DNA of 64,000 nt, taken from assembly GCA_933822405.4 (NCBI GenBank), contig CAKOGP040000125.1, positions 1 to 64,000 of the forward strand. The letters run 5' to 3'. Origin of the DNA: Cylindrotheca closterium (Eukaryota; Bacillariophyta; Bacillariophyceae; Bacillariales; Bacillariaceae). The translations under genes were made by a program, and so were the position numbers. The notes beneath the pieces are model-generated. The model searched no databases, had not been told where the DNA came from, and was given only the letters and a program-made list of their open reading frames with translations. Below, one piece after another: positions 1-10,694 of this stretch. The stretch's first letter is position 1. Every line of letters begins with the position of its first letter.

Positions 1-1392
1 GGCTGAGTTGCATTCCACTGAACGCAATCTCACGTTAGCATTCATAGAATAAGGGACAGTAACAGTGCCCCCACCTTGAGTTGGAATCTGCATGAGCTGC
101 ATTCCAGAAGGAACTTGCATCATTTGATTACCTGTAGTACCAGCAAGTCGCAAAGGTGTGTTAACGCTTCCTGCAACACTTGATGCTCCACTTGCGGACG
201 CTGAAGCTCCAGGAACTATAGCTGGAACAGTAGCTGGGACAGTTGCTCCAATCTGAATAAGATTGAGCTTTTTCCCATAGTCGACATATTGATCCTGATT
301 CTTCCATTGGATCTTTGGTAACAGTCTGTCTGGGCATTTTGGAGACATATGGTCTTTGTTGCCACACACATAACATGCTGCCTTCTTTCCATCCTTTGGT
401 TTCCCCTTTCCTTTTCCTTTACCTTTACCTTTATTAGGTTGGTCTTTTCCTTGGTAGAGTTCACTCCCGGATTTTTAATCACTTCCAGGTGAATCTTCAA
501 CATATCTTGTGCTTTGCTGACCGTCTTTGAATAATAATCCACTTCTCTGCAATAGTTTGTCTGAAGATCCAGCATCAGAGGAGCTGTTCTCGTTCGATCG
601 CAGTTGCACAGAAATCCTGTTGCAAGAACAGCTTCAAAGATATCATCTTTGAACTTGTTTTGAGCAGCAGTATCGGTGCTAGCAATAGCAGCATACGCTT
701 TTGTCTTGACTGCAAAATCTCGGAACCAGGCCACGCCATATAGATCTTGCAGGACTTCAGCCTGTCTCAAGAATTGTTCCTTCTGTTCCTTGCTTCATAG
801 CAAAGAACTTTTGATTTGCTTCCCAGAAATCCAAGAAATCATACTCAGCATCAGCACTCTTCTTCATGAATCGTTCAATACGTTTCAACAGTTTGATCGG
901 ATCTTCAAGAGTAGTCGTGAAATCAGCTTCACCTTGAAGCTTGATATCCATCGCCTTTGTCACAAACTTCAGCATGATGTTTGATTTGACGGTTCTCTTG
1001 TTTGTCTTGAAGTAAGCTGATCTTCGCATGTTCTCGTTGAGCTTTGCAGAATAGAGAATCTTGTTTTGGGCCATCTCTGTTTCTCTTGCAACAGCTTCAG
1101 TTTGAGTTGGAGCGTTCAATCTTCGAGCGATTGCACTGAAGACGATTGACTTTCCATCTCAAATTGATTTCACCATGTCTTCGAAACAATTCATTCCAGA
1201 AGCTTGGATATAGTCAATCACTCTTTCTTCGGCTTCTTCATACGACGATCTTGCCTTTCCATCGTTTTCATCTTTTGTTGAAAATAGATGTTTCACAACT
1301 GTTGAACTCGAATTGCTCTTGACTTTCTGAGGAGTCACACGTCCTCTTCCACCACCGGATGAAGAACGTCCCATCGTCAACGAATCACTCAC
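1..1392 (-). mobile_element. Decayed Ty1/copia-type retrotransposon, gag region
   Basis: Gag-like coding sequence of an LTR retrotransposon of the copia group, running off the left edge. The start is taken at 1392. Reading leftward, the frame is stopped by TGA at 1159-1161 but stays coding-like in the same frame afterwards. It shifts frame near 757-800 and again near 463-472. The last frame is open to position 1 and holds a CCHC zinc knuckle at about 331-372 (CYVC, GNKD, H, MSPK, C), preceded by a Gly-Lys repeat tract, as in copia nucleocapsid. Protease, integrase and RT would lie left of the window. One nonsense change and two frameshifts make this copy non-functional. Copia-like elements are abundant in diatoms; the exact family is not determined. 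Confidence 0.75.
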
Positions 1393-2247
1393 TCCTTTGT
1401 AGATAAGGCAGTGCTGTTCTTGATGTAAATTTGTTTTGTTGCCTTTTGTGATTGAATGTTAGAATAAAGCAAAATGTGCTCTATCGTGAGTGCCTTTAGC
1501 GCTCAGAACAAACTCTCTGCAATCTAAATTCGTAATTGACTGTACAACACTTTCACAACAATATTTCTCCTGTGTCTAGGTATACTTACAGTGAAATTGT
1601 TCCTATTTGACTAATATTTGGCTTGAATTGATGATTCAATCACAAAAGATTTTCCCTTGGAAAATCTCTTGTTTACAGAACTTGATTCGACCTCTACGAC
1701 AATTCTGTGTTGAATGCAGTACTTTGGGACATCTTGTATTATTCCCTACTGCATTGTACACAACACCGATATCTCACTTGTATAGGGTCATTCCCTTTTT
1801 GTGTGGATGTAGATTGTCCGACAGACTTGCGTCGGGCATACTTGCGTCAAATCCCGACATCACGATCTAAGTCCGATCGTACCTGTTGAAAACTTTGTAC
1901 TTGAATAGTTTCTTTTTGGAACGTAAAAACTCATATTTCGTCATATCCCAACACTGACCTTTTGCAGGACCTTACAAGCCCCTAATTCACCCCGCCACGT
2001 TGCGGAAGAACTCTTTACCCCTTTGGTAGACTTGAACAACTTCGGTTCATGCTACAGATGCCTCACATGGTTCAAACTTGTTGTTGACTCACTGCTTCAC
2101 AGTACTTGACCTTCACCTCCAAATATTTCACCGGCAATTGAATGCCCACAGAGTAACATATTAATAATTAACGTCTCAGTTATTATTGACAAGCAGAGTC
2201 TTCTGCATGGAAAACGTCTTGGCTCTGATGTTGCTGGTGCCGATCAG
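1393..2247. other. Gene-free stretch, probable leader and LTR side of the retroelement
   Basis: This lies upstream of the gag start, where the leader and 5-prime LTR of the minus-strand element should be. I could not define LTR ends, a primer-binding site or a target-site duplication. The short ORFs here look random. Confidence 0.4.
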
Positions 2248-3519
2248 GTGGACTCCATGTCAGATAGTTACCAGCATGATTACTTTGGAGGAGCATCAAC
2301 GTCACAAATTGAGGGTTCCAGTCATCCAAGTAGCAATGAGGATCTCCCTCTTAAGTTGCATTATGTCAGTCAATCACCAGATACCTTGCTGCAAATGGAG
2401 AGCATCCACAAGCAAGTTGAGAATGATGCTATTCTGAACATGATGAAAAGTGTTGATGAAGGAAAGCAGGACTGTGAGCCAGTATCAAATGGATTCAGAC
2501 AATGTTGCACCGGGATGGTTTGGAGAACATGAATCAGAAGGAAGAGACAGGCATAACAACTCTTTGTCATATTGCATTGACACCAAGACCCAATTCATGA
2601 GTCCTTGCCAGATGATGAGATACTGGCGTGTGCCTTTCCATGGCTGTTCCCTATGGGAAAAGCGTAAGGAGCCCGAAGACGTTCTGGTAACCTCAATGGC
2701 AAGGAGTTGAACTATTTGCTGAAACAATTTAGTATGATTCATGGTCAGGACAGACAAATGTTGGATTTGCAGTCATATAAAGTGCAAGCCGTAAATATTG
2801 AAAAGCAGATAAGGCTCGTGTGCTGGCCATTTTGGCAACCCCATGGGGAAAATGCCAATGTTTGGAAAAATGCTTGACTTTTCCAAGGCACAACAATACA
2901 TTGCCGCAATGTCAACTTGTCTTCCAAGTCATTACTATGCTAGCAATCATAATAAAATGACTTTTAATCTATCAACCAATGGAGGACCCTCTAATAAGCC
3001 ATGTGTCATCTGCACGTTCTTTTCACAACCTGGACGTACAGAAGATATCACATTGAAATGGGTGTCAAAGGTGGTGCTGCATATTGTCATCCATCACAAG
3101 GCTTTACACACACAGTCAAGTCGATTTGTACCCGCCTTAATGGTAAGTTTCCCGCAGGTGGTCCTCACAATCCTGTTGTCAGTGTCGATCTCTTGTGTTG
3201 GCTCATAGCTGCTCTTCAGCACAAGCCAGCTGTTCAACAATTCTTTATGGAAAGGAAGGTTCCAGTCACCCACATTGTCAATTACATTTTTGAGCATGGT
3301 GGTCTTTTGATAAGAAATGGATTTGTTGTCCTGCTAATATTTGATGGAGCTTCAAATCCAACAAAGAAGGCAACCAACAATGATAAGAGTTCCGTCGTAA
3401 CAGATGCCAAAGAAAAGATCAAACAGATATATTCCAATCCCAAGAAAAACAATCTTGGAAAACTTTCTAAGCTACAACAAACTGCAGTGGAAGTGCAAAA
3501 AGGTGTCTTGTATGAATGA
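2248..3519 (+). pseudogene. Decayed gene with XPG/FEN1-like N-terminal nuclease domain
   Basis: The clearest part is the frame at 3058-3519 (153 residues). It starts MGVKGG, like the MG-x-x-GL start of FEN1/XPG nucleases. It keeps a VSVDLL segment (first metal-binding Asp), a following helix, and LLIFDGASNPTKK, the equivalent of the family's VFDG-x-PP-x-LK with the second Asp. After that a Lys-rich tail ends at TGA 3517-3519, with no helical arch and no XPG-I domain. Upstream, 2248-2532 and about 2713-2870 read protein-like in changing frames. This is seen as a truncated, frame-broken gene, perhaps mobile-element cargo because it sits next to a copia remnant. A real short protein from 3058 cannot be excluded. 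Confidence 0.5.
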
Positions 3520-4194
3520 TGGATATGGTTTTGTCCGTGTAATTTTTTCTGTACTCATGAAAATTTTGTGAAATTTCATGTGATATATATGTGCACAGGG
3601 AGTATTTGAAAATGACGTATTTTTGTACTAAGGCCACGGCAATCCGTGATCCAACGGTATTCATTCACGGATGATGTAAGCAACACTGGAGTATTTGAAA
3701 ATCAAATACTACCTCTAAAGTAACCCGGAAACTAAGGTATATCAGCCAATCAAAACTAAGGTGTTGCTTACAAACTAAGCAAATGTGGAGGGAAAACCTT
3801 AAGCCAATGACAATCTTCTTCTTTCCAACAATTAAGAGCACTAAAAACCAAGAACAACTGCGGTCTAGTTAGTCCATTGTCCATGAAATGCAAAACATTT
3901 ATGTTGCTCCTGCCTTGATGTATGGTTTGGCATTCAACCAGCAATACTCCGTCGCCGTCGCTTGAGTAAATGCAAACTTATCAAGCCATCTCTGAGAAGA
4001 ATCCATTAAGCAGAAGAGAAATGGTGTTTACTTAAAGAATTGTACGCAGGGCCGGTACTGCCGCACAGGGCCGGGAATGCGGCACCGTTTTTGTTAGGAA
4101 TGGTCAAATATGCACCAAATTCCGCCATGGTGCAAATGAGACACGTGGTGCATTTTTGTTTTTTTGTTAAGAACGCCCCTTGAGAGACGCACAC

Positions 4195-4429
4195 GGCTGC
4201 AAGCAATGAGAGCCTTTTTCAGTCCAATGATCCTCCTTGCTGAAGAAGAAGAATCAATCAATCATCAACGCATTCACCGGTAGCTTCTTTTAAGCGATTC
4301 AGGAGTGTCAATGACTACCTACCAGTGTCTCTTCCTGCTCCTCTTGTTGTGTCAAGATGTCATCCAATTGATGATTCGTAGTTTGACCAAACCTTAACTG
4401 GCTGCAGGCAATGAGGGCCTTTTTCAGTC
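4195..4429. repeat. Imperfect direct repeat, about 30 nt
   Basis: The segment at about 4195-4225 (ggctgcaagcaatgagagcc, then tttttcagtc) recurs at 4400-4429 with two substitutions. The copies are about 205 nt apart with unrelated spacer between them. Confidence 0.6.
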
Positions 4430-4560
4430 TTTCTGCTTAACATGACCAGCCAGTCGCACGCACCACCACGAAGCTAGCATCAATACTGTAGAATGCATCA
4501 ACCGATCGCGTATCTGAGCAGTTTTATGTGTATCTATTTATTATTGTTTGTTTGTGTTTC

Positions 4561-4580
4561 GTGTGTGTGTGTGTGTGTGT
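4561..4580. repeat. (GT)10 microsatellite
   Basis: Uninterrupted GT dinucleotide run. Confidence 0.95.
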
Positions 4581-4885
4581 ATGATATGTAATTCATCAGC
4601 GGCAATATTTGATTGTTCACTTCTGCTGATGTGAGTGTATTTCGCATCTTCTAGTCGCACAACGCTGCCGTAAAGGAGTCGTTCCTTTCTCTAACGTGCA
4701 TCGGCGCCATTCATTCAACAGAAAGCCAGTCATTGACTTTCGAATGTATGCAATGTATGTGTAATATATATGTATGAACGAAATCCCAATCGAGATTGTA
4801 TCTGCTGCAGTTTTCTTGTATTTGTAGTAGTACTGGCTGTACTGGTAGTGATGTCAACAATAGAAATCGGGAAAGAGTCAGTCTT

Positions 4886-5647
4886 TCAATCAGAACTCAC
4901 TTCATCCTTCAAGCATGGTACGGTTGGATCCGCTTCTGGCAAGACATTCTTCTTTCCTGCCTTTTGCAGATAGTTCTCTCTGCAACAAGGGCACCGAACA
5001 TGTTGGGACAACCACTCTTGTGCGCAACAGAGGTGAAAGGCATGGGTGCATTTGGAATTGGGAGAAAAGCAGACAGTGTCCCTTCTCTTGAAATCGTGCA
5101 AACAAATGGTACAGGACTCTCCACACAATGGGCCCTCATTGCGTATCCTTCTAGTAATGACTGTCTTGCGAATAAACTCCAATCTCTTCTGTTTCTTGGC
5201 ATTCCCTGATAATATTTCCTTCTTTTGCTGTGGCACCAGTGATTGCGCTTGAAAGCATAACCACATCATGGATTCAAAGGCACAAATCCATCCTAGACCT
5301 ATGCTAGAGAGCATTCTACAGTAATGATTTGAAGGAACAAAAAGACCGCATTGTGAGTGGATTGGCATTCGGTGTCACCAAGATGACACTTTGTAACAGG
5401 GGCGGTCGACTTACGGCATGTTGGAAAAGAGAATCAGAGTACCAACGGTGCAAAACTTGAGCTTGTGAGCACCACCTAGCATCATGACAAAGGATGAAAT
5501 CCACACCCACGCCATAAATGTCATGAGAGCATCCTGTTCAGGTTGGCCTTCCAGCACCTTGTGATTGTAGACACCAAGTCCTGCATAAGATAGCATGGAA
5601 AGCAATATCATACTTCCCTCTGCCTTGTTGGGTATTTGCAATGGCAT
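4886..5647 (-). CDS. Membrane-anchored RING-H2 finger protein (probable E3 ubiquitin ligase)
   Basis: Two exons: 5647-5415 and 5315-4886, 220 residues. The 99-nt intron has donor GTAAGT and acceptor CTGTAG, and the join preserves frame. The first half is strongly hydrophobic with about three to four membrane segments (around SMILLSMLSYAGLG, FMAWVWISSFVMML and the stretch across the splice junction). The cytosolic half carries a RING-H2 finger: CTIC, then C-T-H, H, C, and CPCC about 10 residues later. This is the zinc-binding signature of E3 ligases that recruit an E2. Multi-spanning RING ligases usually act at the ER or other endomembranes. The substrate is unknown. The start at 5647 is the first Met of the frame; a further 5-prime exon is possible. 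Confidence 0.75.
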
Positions 5648-6591
5648 TTTGGATCTGAAAGATTTGGAGAGTCCAAAACGAGAAGTTTGTGAAGACTATT
5701 TTGGCGTTGCAAATGTCCTTCGACGTGAGAGACAGTTCACAATTTGGAATGAATCAAAACAATCGTGTTTGTTTTGACAAGAACCCATCCAAAACACGCA
5801 AGAATGTTCGGAACTCACTTCCGAAGCTACGTCCGACGCGCGTCATATACGTCAGTACACTGGATAGCGGAGGTTACGCGCGGTACAGAATTTCGTTATA
5901 CTAATCCAGACACTCGTACATGTCTTACTAATTCTACACAAAAATTGGCAGAACATGTCCACCATCAAAACGTCCACTTCACGAGCCGTTAAATGTACTC
6001 TTCTTACTATGAGTGCTACAGTACCAATCCCACCTTCCCAGCCGAAACACGATCGATTCAAAAATCCAATCCCGCCAAATTCGCCAAACTGTTGTCTGCT
6101 TCAGTAAGGTCAAGAGGATCATGACAAAGCTAGACGAAATGGTTCATGCATCGCTTTTTGTTTTCTGCTTTTCTTGCACCTCTAAAGTGCAGACACAAGT
6201 CTATGCTGCAGGATCAGAAAAGAGTCTCTAATAATGGACTGTGACTGAATTCAACTCTCGGATCCCACTTCCAATGCTGTGCTCACTCTGCCACCAAAAG
6301 AAATTTCCTCCCGCCAATCCCTAAGTATGCGTCTGTCCCTCGCACACATTTTATTTCCGAGTACGTACGTCCTTCACACCTTCGTCATCGACTTCTACGA
6401 CCGACCTCGGACCAATCGAGATTTTGCACGCATCAACCGGAGATGGAATTGTATCAACCTCCGTTGTGAATCTCGTCATTTTACCATCAACTTGATTCTT
6501 CAGTTTGGAACTCGTCACCTTTTAATACTACAAACTCAGTCAGTCGATCCATTGATTCATTCCTGTAATATCCATACATAATATATATACA
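5648..6591. other. Intergenic, no gene recognised
   Basis: Short frames only. It is the shared upstream region of the minus-strand RING gene and the plus-strand Hsp70-like gene. An AT-rich tract (taatatatatac) lies immediately before the 6592 start. No motif is defined with confidence. Confidence 0.4.
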
Positions 6592-7971
6592 ATGTCTTCC
6601 AATCAAACAGCAGCAGCAGCAGCAGCAGCGGCAGCAACGCCCACCAAGGTTGCCATTGGCATAGATCTGGGAAGTTGGAACGCCCGACTGGCTTCTTACG
6701 ATGAAGCCTTGCAACATCCGGTCATGATTGCCAATCACGATGGTCATCGAACGACCCGGTGTCTTTTGGCAGCGGCGCCTGGTTCGCAACCGAATGCCGC
6801 CACAACTCCGGTGACAATCGAAACGGTAGAGAAATTTGTCCAAGACAATCTCATGCAATTGGCCGCCAGTTCGGCACACACCAAGAATCTAAATGTCATT
6901 CTGAGCATTCCTGCCGACAAGGATGAAGCAACGTTGCAAGAAGAAGGATGGATGGCAATTTTGCAAAAGTTTGGTGCAGTCATTACGGATGCTGCGGCAA
7001 CCTGTTTGGCGTACGAAGATTGCCTGCAAAAAAAGGATGGACAAAGGATTCTGGTACTAGACGGAGGGGCAAGGGGGATCAAAGCCACTCTGCTAGAATG
7101 CATGGGAAATGCCAGTGGTAATGGTACTGATAAGAATGAACTCCCAGTCTTGTCGCGCATTGCCCCCACAAAAAGGTTGCAAGAAGTGAATGGGAATCTT
7201 TTGATTGATACCTTGGCACAATCTGTAGCACAACAATTTGAACAAAAGAATCGATTTCCTCGTGGGGAAGTGTGGGAATCGAAAAAGGTCAAGGAGAAAC
7301 TACGAAGAGCCTGTGAATCCGGTCTCAAGACGCTGGTCATCAACAATACCGTCACAATTCACGTGGATGGATTGTACGAAGGAGTCGATTGTCAGGTTTC
7401 GATTAGTAAGCCCAAGTGGGACCATCTTTCTTCCAAGCTGGCGACGCAAGCCAAAAAGTTTCTAAAAGAATTGCCAGAAGCCGACTATGTCCTACTGGCT
7501 GGGAACATGCACCCCTGGTTGACACCACATGCCAAGGCAATCTTTCAGAAGAAGCTCATCACATCGTCCTCCTTTGATCCAGCGGAGGCCGCAGCACTTG
7601 GATGTGCCAAACAGGCCTTTTTGAACATGACGGCAGAGGAAGATTCAGATAAGGCTCCCACCATGAAGGTATCCGTGTCACCTGTGTCAATAGGCATCAA
7701 GGCAATCATAAAGAAGGCGGCGGCAGACGGAGGCGAAAACAAGAGTACGGACGAAGAGTTGACAATGATTCGAAAAGGGACTCCACTTCCCGCTTTGGTA
7801 AGCCGTGATTTTGCTGGCACTGTTTCCATGGACCTTTGGCAGTTGCAACCGCAAGAAAAGCAATTGGCCACATTTGCCGAGTTGGAAGAATCGACTACTC
7901 TGAAATTGCATCTGAATGAGCAAGGGAAACTTAGAATATGGGTGAATGACCAGACCCTAACAATAGGCTAA
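6592..7971 (+). CDS. Hsp70-like protein of the HSPA14/Ssz1 type
   Basis: 459 residues in a single exon. An N-terminal Ala run encoded by CAG/GCA repeats (6608-6638) is followed by an actin/Hsp70-type ATPase fold: VAIGIDLGSWNARL (phosphate 1, residues about 20-33), VLDGGARGIKATLLE (phosphate 2) and VLLAGNMHPWLTP in place of the usual LVGGSxRIP adenosine motif, then DPAEAAALGCAKQA. The length and the short C-terminal substrate domain match HSPA14/Ssz1, the non-canonical Hsp70 of the ribosome-associated complex, better than a full Hsp70 (about 640 residues). Two nucleotide-binding motifs are degenerate, so ATP hydrolysis may be weak or absent, as in Ssz1. Assignment to that subfamily is an inference. 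Confidence 0.75.
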   Translation: MSSNQTAAAAAAAAATPTKVAIGIDLGSWNARLASYDEALQHPVMIANHDGHRTTRCLLAAAPGSQPNAATTPVTIETVEKFVQDNLMQLAASSAHTKNLNVILSIPADKDEATLQEEGWMAILQKFGAVITDAAATCLAYEDCLQKKDGQRILVLDGGARGIKATLLECMGNASGNGTDKNELPVLSRIAPTKRLQEVNGNLLIDTLAQSVAQQFEQKNRFPRGEVWESKKVKEKLRRACESGLKTLVINNTVTIHVDGLYEGVDCQVSISKPKWDHLSSKLATQAKKFLKELPEADYVLLAGNMHPWLTPHAKAIFQKKLITSSSFDPAEAAALGCAKQAFLNMTAEEDSDKAPTMKVSVSPVSIGIKAIIKKAAADGGENKSTDEELTMIRKGTPLPALVSRDFAGTVSMDLWQLQPQEKQLATFAELEESTTLKLHLNEQGKLRIWVNDQTLTIG

Positions 7972-8472
7972 CAATACAATTGGAAACTAAATGTACAAGA
8001 TGATGTTGTACCGCCAAAGACGTGCCTTGTAGGTGTACAATAGTATGTGTATCGTATCGATATTAGCATGGAAAACATACCAGTAGGTGGGCTTGGTAAG
8101 GTATGCGACAGTATGTGACAGTACTGTGACAAAAGAACCAACGGATTTTGTCAATTTTCTTATGAAACGCTACCACACATGTCAACCTGCACGTGCCCCG
8201 CGGAACTTCAATGGGTCGAAATTCATCATCCATTTTCTTTTTTTACATCTTCAATCTGTTGCAGGACTGAACTGAAAAGACGATCCATGCTAGGATAGTT
8301 GTAGGAAGCAAGGACAAGTCGGAGGGAAATACGCAGTAGAAAGGATTTTGAATAAGCGGGAGAGAATGTGGTAGAGAGAGAACGAGGACTCAACTATCTG
8401 AATCAATTATTTTCTTTGGAAACTGAGATCGTGGATCGACAGAAGTTGGCACACTTCCCATAATTCAGCAAG
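7972..8472. other. Intergenic, no gene recognised
   Basis: Spacer between two plus-strand genes, holding the 3-prime region of the Hsp70-like gene and the upstream region of the Arb2-domain gene. Nothing further is seen. Confidence 0.4.
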
Positions 8473-9762
8473 ATGGGAAACGCTCTATTTTGTCCGCAGC
8501 TCCATCAAGATGGAATTGACTGCGTCAGTGGTGCCGGGTTCGTTTTCATGAGACACCCCCCTCTGTTGGAGACCTTCAATTTGGATGATTTGGATGCACA
8601 TGGAGTGCAAGGAACACTCGCAACAAAAGGTTCACGGGTCGACGTTCCTTCCAGAAAAAAGGACTTGGCACATTATGGCTTTGACTATCGCTTTACTGAT
8701 CCCACTTATGAGAAAGAAGCGAGGACATGGACTGGCAAAAAAAGCAGCACTGATACCGATGTCTCCTCGTCGAATGAGTTCGATTTCACCACCCGCTTGT
8801 ATCATACCAAGTCCAATGACATGATTACAAAAGACAATTTTCGAAAGTTCCGGCTTCACGGAAAGCTGTTTGATGACGTCACTGATTGTTGTCAAGAGAT
8901 CGTCCAGCAAGGGCTTCAAGATGTCTATCGATATGATGTCGTTACCATTCCCGTTTCTTCTCAGAGTTCAGTTTCGGGTGGTGACGCTACACCACCTATT
9001 CAAGCCTTTGTGAGCCCGGATCTTGCAGAAAGGCTATCAATAGACGAAGATGTAGAGCCTCGGAAGGCATCAACGAAGGAGGAGAAACCAGTTCTCTTGA
9101 TAATATGCGGCAAGGGACAGTCGAGAGCAGGTGTGTTATCCACCAAGCAGCTGGTGCTCTCTGGTTTGGAGTCTGGGTCGGCTGTCTATCACATTTTGCA
9201 AGCAGAAGAACAGCAAATGTCGGTTATTATTTTGGACCCCAATGCTTGGGGTGAAAGAAGGGGAATGGACGTTGTGAATCACTCGTTGACCTATTTCTTT
9301 GGTGAAACGACTACTGATACCAAGGAGGGAACGAGGATATCTGCATCAGCAAGACTGTCAAAGTGTCCTTTGTACATTATTGCCCATTCCGCAGCGGGAG
9401 GATATCTCACCAGATATCTATCGCAGGGTGTTGCTCGTGAAACACTATTGCGTCAGATAAATCGAGTTGCCTTTACCGATTCCACACACAACCTTCAATG
9501 GTACAACAAAGACCAACGGTTGTGGGTTTACTTGCAATCTTCGAAATGTTTATACATACGCAACAACTCTGCCCCACGACCTTTTGGTAATCATCATGCC
9601 AAAAAAGCGGGTGAGAAACATGAAGGGGACCATTGGTGGCATCACCGATTTGGAAACATTCCAACGGTTTGGGCTGGGACTCCAGAGCACTCGTTGATGT
9701 GCTGGACGGCGCGTCATGTCATTTGGGATTTCTTTACGGAGAAGACGAAAAAAACTGCCTAA
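8473..9762 (+). CDS. Arb2/FAM172-domain alpha/beta-hydrolase-like protein, probable N-acylation
   Basis: 429 residues, no intron. It begins MGNALFC: Gly2 is a candidate N-myristoylation site and Cys7 a nearby palmitoylation candidate, suggesting a membrane-tethered protein. Residues about 205-320 show the Arb2 family signature: KPVLLIICGKGQSRAGVL with a following SG-x-ESGSAVYHI, VIILDPNAWGERRG, and IIAHSAAGG at about residues 302-310, which is the hydrolase elbow with a candidate nucleophile Ser. In yeast, Arb2 belongs to the Argonaute siRNA chaperone complex; metazoan FAM172A acts in chromatin and splicing. Whether the diatom protein shares those roles is unknown. Enzymatic activity is plausible but not shown. 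Confidence 0.75.
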   Translation: MGNALFCPQLHQDGIDCVSGAGFVFMRHPPLLETFNLDDLDAHGVQGTLATKGSRVDVPSRKKDLAHYGFDYRFTDPTYEKEARTWTGKKSSTDTDVSSSNEFDFTTRLYHTKSNDMITKDNFRKFRLHGKLFDDVTDCCQEIVQQGLQDVYRYDVVTIPVSSQSSVSGGDATPPIQAFVSPDLAERLSIDEDVEPRKASTKEEKPVLLIICGKGQSRAGVLSTKQLVLSGLESGSAVYHILQAEEQQMSVIILDPNAWGERRGMDVVNHSLTYFFGETTTDTKEGTRISASARLSKCPLYIIAHSAAGGYLTRYLSQGVARETLLRQINRVAFTDSTHNLQWYNKDQRLWVYLQSSKCLYIRNNSAPRPFGNHHAKKAGEKHEGDHWWHHRFGNIPTVWAGTPEHSLMCWTARHVIWDFFTEKTKKTA

Positions 9763-9971
9763 TCATAATGTATAGTATCAATTTGTAAGATTACTTTTTT
9801 GCCTCTTACAGACAGGACTGGGATACTTTGCCGGGAGGGGACCAGACAACAAGACATCCAGTAAACAGAGGCTACCTGCTATGCTTGCAAATACGAAAGG
9901 AAACAATGATAGCAGAAGAAGAATCGATCTTTGTTCGTGCACATTGAAAAGATTTTTGTCGTATTATTGCA

Positions 9972-10694
9972 CTATTGGCTGCTCTCGTCATCTCTACAAA
10001 TAACATAGACTCCAAACCGTTTTCCCCGATAGAGATTCTCGAGCAAGTGATCAGCTAAGCGTTCATACTTCAAACCAGCCGCAATCAGTTTTTGAAAAAA
10101 GATGGGCCGGGTATCACGCATGGTTACTCCCAACAGTGTCACCGTGTCGGCGTTGGAGGCTGCCAGTATAGAGGCAATCAATGGGTCGTGCAATTCGTTT
10201 CGGTAGGCAAGGTCCGACCCGATGATCAAATCAAAGGAATTGTCTTTGATTGCTGGAGATGTTTCCGCTGTAGTTGGTCCCCAAAGATATTCTTTCACCA
10301 GAACTTTGCTGCTGCTACTTGACAGTTTCGATGCATCGTCCTTGCTATTGTTATCAATGGTTGTTCTTGTGGCACTTTCAATTCCGTTTCGTTGAAGTGT
10401 CTTTTCAATCAGAGGCAAATGCTCTTTTGTATCGGTAATGACAACCTGCTCCAAGTCTGGATTGGCTACTAGCAAACAAACCCCCAAGAATCCATTTCCA
10501 CTCCCCAGCTCCAAGACCCGGCGTTTGGTGCTCAATTGTTCCATTCCATGAGGCGTCCCCAAGTAGGTGGCAATGGCCAAGCCCGTTGTCCACAGTCCCC
10601 CGCCAATTCCGTGCTCCCAGCCTTCGACCAAATGAATTGGCCTGTCGTTGATGATCAAGATTGGTTCCGAAGAGGATGCCTCACCTTCTGTCAT
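9972..10694 (-). CDS. Class I SAM-dependent methyltransferase, METTL21-type (Methyltransf_16)
   Basis: 240 residues, one exon. SAM-binding motif I is VLELGSGNGFLGV (residues 60-72). The acidic post-I strand is VVITDTKE. The region equivalent to the family's D-x-x-Y motif is DLIIGSDLAY. An upstream G-x-x-LWTTGLAIATYL segment matches the pre-motif (W-x-x-x-x-x-LA-x-YL) of METTL21/METTL18-type protein-lysine methyltransferases. These modify lysines on chaperones or translation factors. The substrate here is not predictable. It is convergent with the Arb2-domain gene (about 210 nt between stops). A Ser-rich insert at residues 125-130 is probably a loop. Confidence 0.85.
   Translation of the reverse strand: MTEGEASSSEPILIINDRPIHLVEGWEHGIGGGLWTTGLAIATYLGTPHGMEQLSTKRRVLELGSGNGFLGVCLLVANPDLEQVVITDTKEHLPLIEKTLQRNGIESATRTTIDNNSKDDASKLSSSSSKVLVKEYLWGPTTAETSPAIKDNSFDLIIGSDLAYRNELHDPLIASILAASNADTVTLLGVTMRDTRPIFFQKLIAAGLKYERLADHLLENLYRGKRFGVYVICRDDESSQ

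Larger units (their letters stand above)
3520..4885. other. Gene-free stretch with simple repeats
   Basis: No convincing ORF is present. It contains the imperfect direct repeat at 4195-4429 and the GT microsatellite at 4561-4580. The base composition and lack of long frames suggest ordinary spacer or old element debris. Confidence 0.5.

Noticed and set aside
6744..7355. 203-codon minus-strand ORF
   Set aside because: Antisense shadow of the Hsp70-like gene.
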